From: Dastarcus helophoroides
Lineage: Eukaryota; Arthropoda; Insecta; Coleoptera; Bothrideridae
DNA: 64,000 nucleotides
Assembly (NCBI GenBank): GCA_028583605.1
Contig: CM053327.1
Location: forward strand, 17,533,629-17,597,628
Direction of reading: 5' to 3'
The position numbers and the translations under genes were made by a program. The notes beneath the pieces were generated by a model. It did not search any database. It had not been told where the DNA came from and worked only from the letters and a program-made list of their open reading frames with translations. This document shows positions 57,421-64,000 of the stretch, in pieces (within the stretch, counting starts at the first letter, position 1; each line of letters starts with the position of its first letter).

Positions 57421-59080
57421 ATATGGGAAAAAATAATTTTTGCTCACCTGAGCTGTGTATGTCTTATGCAGTAGAATTTTAATTTAATAGCTAAAACTGT
57501 TTTGATCGTATTTTGCTTGCGTGTCCTATTTAACAATTTTTGAAACCAGAGATCAAATCTATACGAAATAATCGTAGTTTACCAGTTTATATTCGACTAT
57601 GATCACATTGAAGATTTCTTATAAGCAAGTACAGGCGGTAACACAATATGTCTGTATCCAGCAAAAATGAAATTAATTCTACTACTCAACTTTTGGCATA
57701 GCCTGTCCGCGTGGATACAATAATACAAATCCCCAAGCAGCCTTGAAGTAGATTTTCTGAACCCGACAACACTGCACTACTTATGCGACGAAGATTTCGC
57801 CAAAGCGGTTAAAGGCATCTGCTATGGTGCCCATTACTTTATGATCTTTCCCTAACGTGCGAAATGGAAGCATCGAAATTCCATGAGCTGTATAATTTTC
57901 AAAGTTCTATTACGCAAAAACGGTACCGCTGGAAATCCTCATATTTTACTATTTCATTCACAATATCACCCTATATAATATATTAGTTTTTTTTAACCAA
58001 AATATCTAGAAAGGTTTGGCCGCAACAAATTAAAATTTCTCCAACATATGGGGCAAATTTAAAGAAAACTCATAGCAGAACTGCGTTAAAATGAGTTACG
58101 TCAGAAAAAAAGGTATCCAATGCCGTGCAGCTTTCGAAATCCGCTACTTGAAAAGGGCAAGGTGGAACTGTAATTTTAATTGAAAAGAAAAATACAAAAA
58201 TTATTCTTATGACTAAAGCGATGAGAATGTATACAGGGACATAAAAGTCCCCGCATACATGTGGACAGCGTAACAAAAATGCGGCAATCTACATCATAGA
58301 GTATTTAAGTTTCAAAGAACAGAAGGATACCACCAGCAAAAATACCAATCGTCAAATAATGCAAACGGATAATTTCCGAATTATTTGTGACAAATTCTCT
58401 ACTGTCCAGAAAAAACGGCATTGAAAGGTCAAGAATTTGTTTGTATATTATTCTCGTCTCATCAAGCATTCAGGCTGTTTAAATAAATACTGAGGAGAAC
58501 TACAGAAATCGAAAGAGACTAGCCTTAACGCAAATCAAAATGTATCTCAAAGAAGTGAAATGTATCATATTTTTTAACCGATTCTGAAAAGTAGATTGTT
58601 TAAAATAACATAAATCGAAAACGATCTGGACTGCATCAAAAAAATTGAGGTGTTAATTTGGCAGAATTGTAAACGTGTTGTGTATTTTGAACTGATTTCG
58701 AAATGGTGAACTCGGATCGGTTTCTGTCAACAACTAATGAAACTGGAGGAAACCATCCAGAAAAAACGACCAGATTTGAAAAACTTCAAAGAAATCGTGT
58801 TTTAATACAATATTAGGCTACGCATATCTTGATAGCACGCGAAAAATTATAGGAGCATCCAAATATCCCGATCTTGCACCATGAGATTACTATTTTTTTT
58901 ATTTTTGTTAAAACTTTCTCTAATGACGATATCTTCGAATCGCATTGAGATTTTTTATCGATAATGGCAGAAAGTTCTATGAGCCTTGAATTGCTGTAAA
59001 AATGCTAAAAAGTAACCGAACACAATGAGAAATGCTTCCTCAAGTTTTTTTTACAACGATATTATTTTCTAGTCCTATAT
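57421..59080. other. Gene-free region
   Basis: 57690-57900 has balanced composition with broken frames (for example SSLEVDFLNPTTLHYLCDED on plus), probably TE debris. Nothing else supported. Confidence 0.35.
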
Positions 59081-60278
59081 TATATATACAGGGCGGTCCA
59101 TAAGTAATGGTACACAGAGCAAGGGTGGATTTCTCATATAAAAATAGCGTGATTTAGCTACATTTACCTTTTACGAAAAGTTGATATTAACAGAGATGCG
59201 GGGTGTCAAAGTTGAGAAAAAAATTTCGATTTTTTCGTATAACTATTGAATAAATTATAATATAGGCACAAGGAGGTTTCTTAAGTCGACGAACTCTAAT
59301 TTGCCAACATATTACCAATAGCTGATAGCGCGCTATCCTACATGATTCTAAATCATCATAACTTTTTTGTGTACCCACGTATATTAATTTTAAACGGGTA
59401 ATTTTATTTCCCCATATTTTTACGTAAAAAAGGCATACTTTCTGAAAGTTGATACGAGCGACCGTTTCCAAGATATTTGCCTTTAAAGTTTGAAATCCCT
59501 TCGTTTTAAATTACCTATGATATTAATTTTTCGAAGTAGGCTTGAAAAAAAAGTAATAATAAGACAGCTTTCAAAGTAATTTATGTCAAATATTACTTTG
59601 CTGATAACATTATTACCTAAATTTTGAAAATCTCAAAGAAAATGCAAAAAATTAAGACATTAATAAACATAATTTATTTTCTAAGACAGAGCTGTGAGAT
59701 ATGATGTCAGAGTCCGCACAAGAAAATTTTAATAGTCTGGGTGGTCAAAGCAGATATTTGGATATGAATTCTAATAAAAGACCGCCAGATTTTTAATTGT
59801 TTATAATCCCTTTACATGACAAAAGCTATTTCTCGAATATTTATTTTTGAAAATAAATTTTTTGGTGTTATATTTAAATTTGCTTTTGAAATTAAAAAAA
59901 ATATGTGTAATAATGATGTCAGTATAGTAACATTTGCATAACTAAAACGTATGGCAAACTTTGAAGGCAAATATCTTGAAAACGGTGCTTGTATCAACAT
60001 TCAGAAAGTATACCTTTTTTTACGTAAAAAATGTAGGTGAATGTAAGTATCTATTTAAAATAAGTGTGCATGGAGGCAAAAAAAAGTTGTTATGCTTTAG
60101 AATAATACAAGGTAGCGCAGGTGGCACCCCCTAATTAGAATTTGTTAACCAAAGAAACCCTCCTATGCCAAATGTCTTGTTTGTAGTAAAATGTGTTTAT
60201 CAGTTAGGCGAAAAAAATCTCAATTTTTTTTTTAACTTTCACCTCTTGTATCTCGGTTAATATCAACTTTTGGTATAA

Positions 60279-60684
60279 TGCGAATCGCCGCGTGAATTCA
60301 CGCTGCGATTCGCGCGCGATTTTTACATGAAAAACATGCCCCTCCACACTCGCAAACTTCGCAGCGTAGTTCGCGCTTTCAAGAGAAATGAACCCAGAGG
60401 TAGCCACTGTTATTGCCGCTGAGCTTTACGCTATAGCATATTATAATTATCTGTACATTAAAAATAAACACCAAATAAAGAAAAAAAGAAAATTGTCCTC
60501 TTTGAAACCATACAACAATAACCGGAAAAGATTTAAAAACTGTGACTGAATTCAAGCCGCCAGTGTGGATGCTAACCCTTTGACGCGGACCAGAAAACCG
60601 ACTTCGGATGGGGAATTGCGCGAAGACGCGAAAGCCTCCACACTCGCCTTCGCGCCATTTCGAGGCGCGAGTGTGGAGCCGGCA
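60279..60684. mobile_element. Nested PIF/Harbinger-like insertion
   Basis: Interrupts the right arm of the fold-back element. Comparison with the left arm shows the empty site, and the insert is flanked by TAA (60276-60278, 60685-60687). Ends are GC-rich (TGCGAATCGCCGCG; complement TGCCGGCTCCACACTCGC). Confidence 0.6.
60388..60549 (+). pseudogene. Short basic ORF in nested element, possible Harbinger transposase fragment
   Basis: 53 codons from ATG: PEVATVIAAELYAIAYYNYL then a basic KKKRK cluster and NRKRFKNCD. A hydrophobic helix followed by a Lys/Arg cluster resembles the N-termini of Harbinger-type transposases (weak). Too short to be active. Confidence 0.3.
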
Positions 60685-60768
60685 TAAGGTAAATGTGGGC
60701 TAAATCACGTTATTTTTATACGAAAAATCCACTCTTGCTTTATGTACCATTACTTATGGTCTACCCTA

Positions 60769-61470
60769 TATGATTGTAATAATTAACAATAATGGAAAGT
60801 AAATCAAATGCATTTTGACATTAGTTTAACAAAAACCACTCTCAAATATTTTACAAAAAAAGTTTCGTTATCGTTTTGTGTACTAAATGTGTCATACCAG
60901 CTGAAAACAGAAAATATATACATCATGTCATGATCCACAATAAAACCAAGTTGAGATAACGCTAAAAATATTCTTTACAACAATGCACTGAAAAGGATAA
61001 AATTTGAACTATAAATAACATGTAAACGTATCGAATCAATTTAGTTTACCTTCAAGTATATCTTTTATGAAGGTTCAATTTATGCTTCTAAAAATCTAAA
61101 GTCGATACGTTCCGAGTTTGCCATTGTATCACAAATGTCCAAAGATATCAAAGACAGTTGTGCTTTTCAATTGAATTAATATTAGCAAACTATAGAAATG
61201 TAGATATCTCCAACAATCTGAATATATCACAGATTGTTTCTATTTCTAGCGAACAACATGTTGTATCAAGTTCTGTTTTCGGGTTTTCGATGGTGTTAAA
61301 CTTAATGTTCACAGATTTTCATATTTCGTGAAGAACATTCTACTTCTACTTGATCTTCAATTTTGGAAGACCTTAACTCCGAAAGGAAATAGTTTCGTAA
61401 AAAAACTTTATCTGTTATGCTACTTTTCAATGTAGAGTCCTTAATTATTTCGCACATTTAATAAAATTTG
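60769..61470. other. Gene-free AT-rich region
   Basis: Nothing recognised. Confidence 0.35.
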
Positions 61471-61479
61471 TAGGGTTTT

Positions 61480-62040
61480 CCAGGAACTTCCAACTTTGTA
61501 TTAACTTTCACTCGCCCAATATTTTTATAAATTTTATTTTAAACTTAAGTTTTGATTTTTACCGAGATTATGATCTCAATCTCTACTCTTTTCTTAAAGT
61601 AGAGAATTTTTCCTACAAATTTCAACTTTATTTTCATAATTCCATTTCTGCTTAAAAATTTGATCTGCTCTAATAATTTTGGCATTTTTTTTCAAATATT
61701 TACTCTTTTCTAAAATTTCGTCCTTTGGCAACATTTATTAATTTGTTTTTTTCATTGATCTCATTTTTTCAAAATTTTAACCATTTTTAAAATGTTTTAT
61801 TTCTTTGTAAAATCTCAATTTCTTCAAATTTTTGACATTTTAGACAATTTTAATTTTCAATGATTTCGTCGTCATAATTTCGACCTTTTTTTTTAAACTT
61901 CGACTCCATATTTTAATTGTTTTTAAAATTATATATTTTGTCGAAAGTTTTCTGAAAAGTTCGCCCTTTTGATGAATTCCGACTGATTTTTTTTTGTATC
62001 GTCGTTTTCAAATTTTAAGTTCTTTTTTAAATTATCGCTG
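61480..62040 (-). repeat. GTCGAAATTTTG-family array block, minus orientation
   Basis: T-rich degenerate words (TTTCGACC, TTTTTTTAAACTTCGACTCC). Confidence 0.5.
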
Positions 62041-63700
62041 TTTTTTTATGCAAGTACAGGTTTATCCACAAAAATGGATTATTCGAATTATTTCTGGTCC
62101 CAATTAGTTCAATTAAATGACCTCTATTGTATGTTAATTGAGACAATTATTGCTAAAAATTACAACCAGGTTATTATATACGATGTCACCAGAGTCACAC
62201 TAGTGAGGTAACTCAGAAAAGAGAAAGAAAGTTACTTTCTTGCTTAATAAATATATTATATCATTTTAACTATTGATGTTTTGATATATGTATTGGGCAA
62301 GCCATTCGAGAAATAGTTCCAAATATTTTATAAAACGTTAAAAAGGAATTTCGTTATTAACTTGAACTTTACCATATGAAAATAGTGCACATTTGGAACT
62401 TTGTCTACATAAAACATTACCTTTAAAAATTTCACATTTTTAATTTTTCATTTTCGCTCTTGATAACAGCAAAATTATATAATGCGTTGTAATTTTCTTG
62501 AAAAGATCTTTACGACAAGGGGTTATAGGACAAACCGTTTAAGTCGAACAATAAAAAAAAAGTTGGGGGTTAGTTTGAATAGTAAAATACAGTGGCAGTT
62601 CCGTATATACTGGGACATATGACATCCGTGTATATGCATATAGGGAGACATATGGCATCCGAATGTATATGTATATATCAGGTTAACCTGGTGTCTGAAA
62701 TTGATATTTTTGAAGTTTTCAAAAAAAAAGTAAAATTCAAAATGTGTAAAATTGTAAAGAAGTAAAAGAGTCCAAATCAAGCTTATGTTTAATGGCAGCA
62801 GGCTTTCAACATTGAACATTGAACGAATTGGAAAATGTTTGCGATTTTTTTTTGTATTTGCTCTATAACTTTATTACTGATTTATTATTACAATACAAAT
62901 CAACATTAAATCTGAGCCTGCGTTTGTACCCGTTTAAACAACTAGAGAAAACATAGATATGTAGAAATGGGGTCGTTTCTGATTTATTTATTACATTTAT
63001 TGAATGACGGGGCAAGTTTTTTCGAATCTGTTTTAAAAAAATTTAGGCCAATAATATGGAAGTTTAATTCCCTCTGGACAAAATATAAAAATAATGTTAA
63101 CACAATTTAGATGTTGCCTTACTGATATTCAATACCGTCGCTCTAAAATTTAGCTAATGCTCGCTTTAAATCAGACCATAGATTTAGTCCTCAAACTTCT
63201 TTAAATTTAGAATTATCTAGACAATAAACAATCCAACAATTTGAAAAATAAAAATTAGTTAAAAACATAAAAACTAAGGGAAGTCAATTTTTAGTTCCGT
63301 TGGTAAGTTGGAAAATTATGTACATAGTTAAAAATAGTTTCATATCATTGTTTACATTCAATAATAAAATCCACATTGATAACGAATTTGATAATGTCGT
63401 CTTTGTTTCTGTTTAAAGCAACTAAAAATTAAAAAGAAATTATAATATAACGTGGTTTGTTTAATTGTGATACATTTTATGAACAGTTTTTAATTTGAAA
63501 TCTGAAACTGTCAATATTTCAGTTAGATTGATTTGACGACTTTCATATTAATTTTGAAGTTATAAAATTTTGCTGATATGAATTTTTCACGGTAAATGTT
63601 ATATTTTTACAGCATTAAAAAAAGGAACAAATACTTTGCTTACCAGACAATTATTTCATTTTATTTAAAAAAAAAAACACTACCAAACGCACTAAAAAAC
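62041..63700. other. Gene-free AT-rich region
   Basis: Holds a short imperfect duplication at 62615-62680 (ACATATG-CATCCG-GTATATG words twice). The minus frame 62523-62819 spans it and shows no family motif. Confidence 0.35.
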
Positions 63701-63713
63701 ATTCGTAACTGAC

Positions 63714-63794
63714 CTTTCGCAACAACGTCCGAAATATCCGTTTAAACACAAAACTTCTACTGCCCAAAGTGCTTCGTTTTTTCTCGCCTTTCAT
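63714..63794 (-). CDS. Candidate alternative first coding exon (27 codons)
   Basis: Minus-strand ATG at 63794 followed by 27 codons (MKGEKKRSTLGSRSFVFKRI then FRTLLRK) to donor AAG|GTCAGT, phase 0. A phase-0 donor could join Doa exon 3, giving a short kinase isoform, or belong to another gene. Lies in a GC-richer island. Confidence 0.35.
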
Positions 63795-63969
63795 ATCTAG
63801 CGCTCAAGTCATTTTATTTACATCTGCCGGTAGCGAGATTGCGGAAAAAGGATGTAAATTTTGTTTATTTCAGTAAAGGCAGTGCGCGCATTTGCTCCCG
63901 TGCCCGTGCATTGCTATTGCAACCAGAGTGCTTGATCGGTGTTTGACGGACTATCTCGAAATATCGGCA
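63795..63969. promoter_or_regulatory. Probable divergent promoter
   Basis: Balanced, CpG-containing sequence between two opposite candidate start codons (63794 on minus, 63970 on plus), in an otherwise AT-rich neighbourhood. Confidence 0.4.
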
Positions 63970-64000
63970 ATGCAGAAGAATAAAACCAAGTCCGCCAGTG
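63970..64000 (+). CDS. Start of plus-strand gene, cut by window end
   Basis: ATG at 63970 opens MQKNKTKSAS and runs off the window. Context CGGCAATGC. Too short to identify. Confidence 0.3.
   Translation, partial: MQKNKTKSAS

Larger units (their letters stand above)
59089..60768. mobile_element. Mariner-like fold-back element, ~600-bp arms, with nested insertion
   Basis: Left CAGGGCGGTCCATAAGTAAT and right, complemented, TAGGGTAGACCATAAGTAAT, flanked by TA on both sides. The arms are imperfect inverted repeats far into the element: GATTTAGC-ACATTTACCTT, AAAAGTTGATATTAAC, and ATACTTTCTGAA-GTTGATAC with their complements. The TA duplication and CAGGG terminus suit Tc1/mariner. The short frames inside (59187-59471, 59812-60000, 60204-60407) fall in the arms and are not genes. 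Confidence 0.75.

Noticed and set aside
58070..58276. Hydrophobic minus frame of 68 codons
   Set aside because: No homology signal, no splice context, and surrounding frames are broken.

Overview
This is an AT-rich stretch of an animal nuclear genome, most likely an insect. The protein-coding genes are split by GT-AG introns. Three conserved genes can be read: CCDC174, ribosomal protein L30 and the LAMMER/CLK kinase Doa. The mobile elements resemble insect families (Helitron, PIF/Harbinger-like and pogo-like MITEs, fold-back elements, a solo LTR). A beetle would fit, but the sequence does not prove the order.

Layout. 1-11000: no conserved gene. It holds long degenerate arrays of a GTCGAAATTTTG-like unit in alternating orientation, a perfect 379-bp-period tandem duplication (4966-5596), TE fragments and one unassigned open frame (3004-3243). 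11042-17213 (+): CCDC174 homologue in five exons. Its second exon is interrupted by three reading-frame shifts, and its 4.2-kb second intron is filled by a MITE cluster and two opposed arrays. 19550-19912: solo LTR. 20210-21376 (+): RpL30, with a TCT-type initiator, a non-coding first exon and two coding exons. 21800-27400: arrays, TE fragments and a small basic ORF. 27408-57137 (-): Doa kinase, about 30 kb, traced through eleven phase-compatible coding exons (about 768 residues). The complete kinase domain lies in 27519-47164, and a Ser/Thr/Asn-rich N-terminal region is encoded at 54010-57137. Its introns carry a 1.77-kb fold-back element, a Helitron, several MITEs and many arrays. 57140-63700: CpG-rich upstream region, a second fold-back element (59089-60768) with a nested Harbinger-like insertion, and another array. 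63700-64000: a probable divergent promoter, with a short coding first exon on the minus strand (possibly an alternative Doa start) and the first codons of a plus-strand gene cut by the window end.

The genes are unrelated housekeeping functions: an RNA-processing-associated nuclear protein, a ribosomal protein and a splicing-factor kinase. They are not an operon or a functional cluster. The most unusual property is that roughly a third of the window (my estimate by eye) is one family of strand-polarised, very degenerate 16-21-bp repeats. Three of its blocks sit next to a shared boundary sequence, which suggests spread as part of a mobile element. Two otherwise well-conserved exons carry frame shifts, so assembly indel errors or real decay need to be distinguished.
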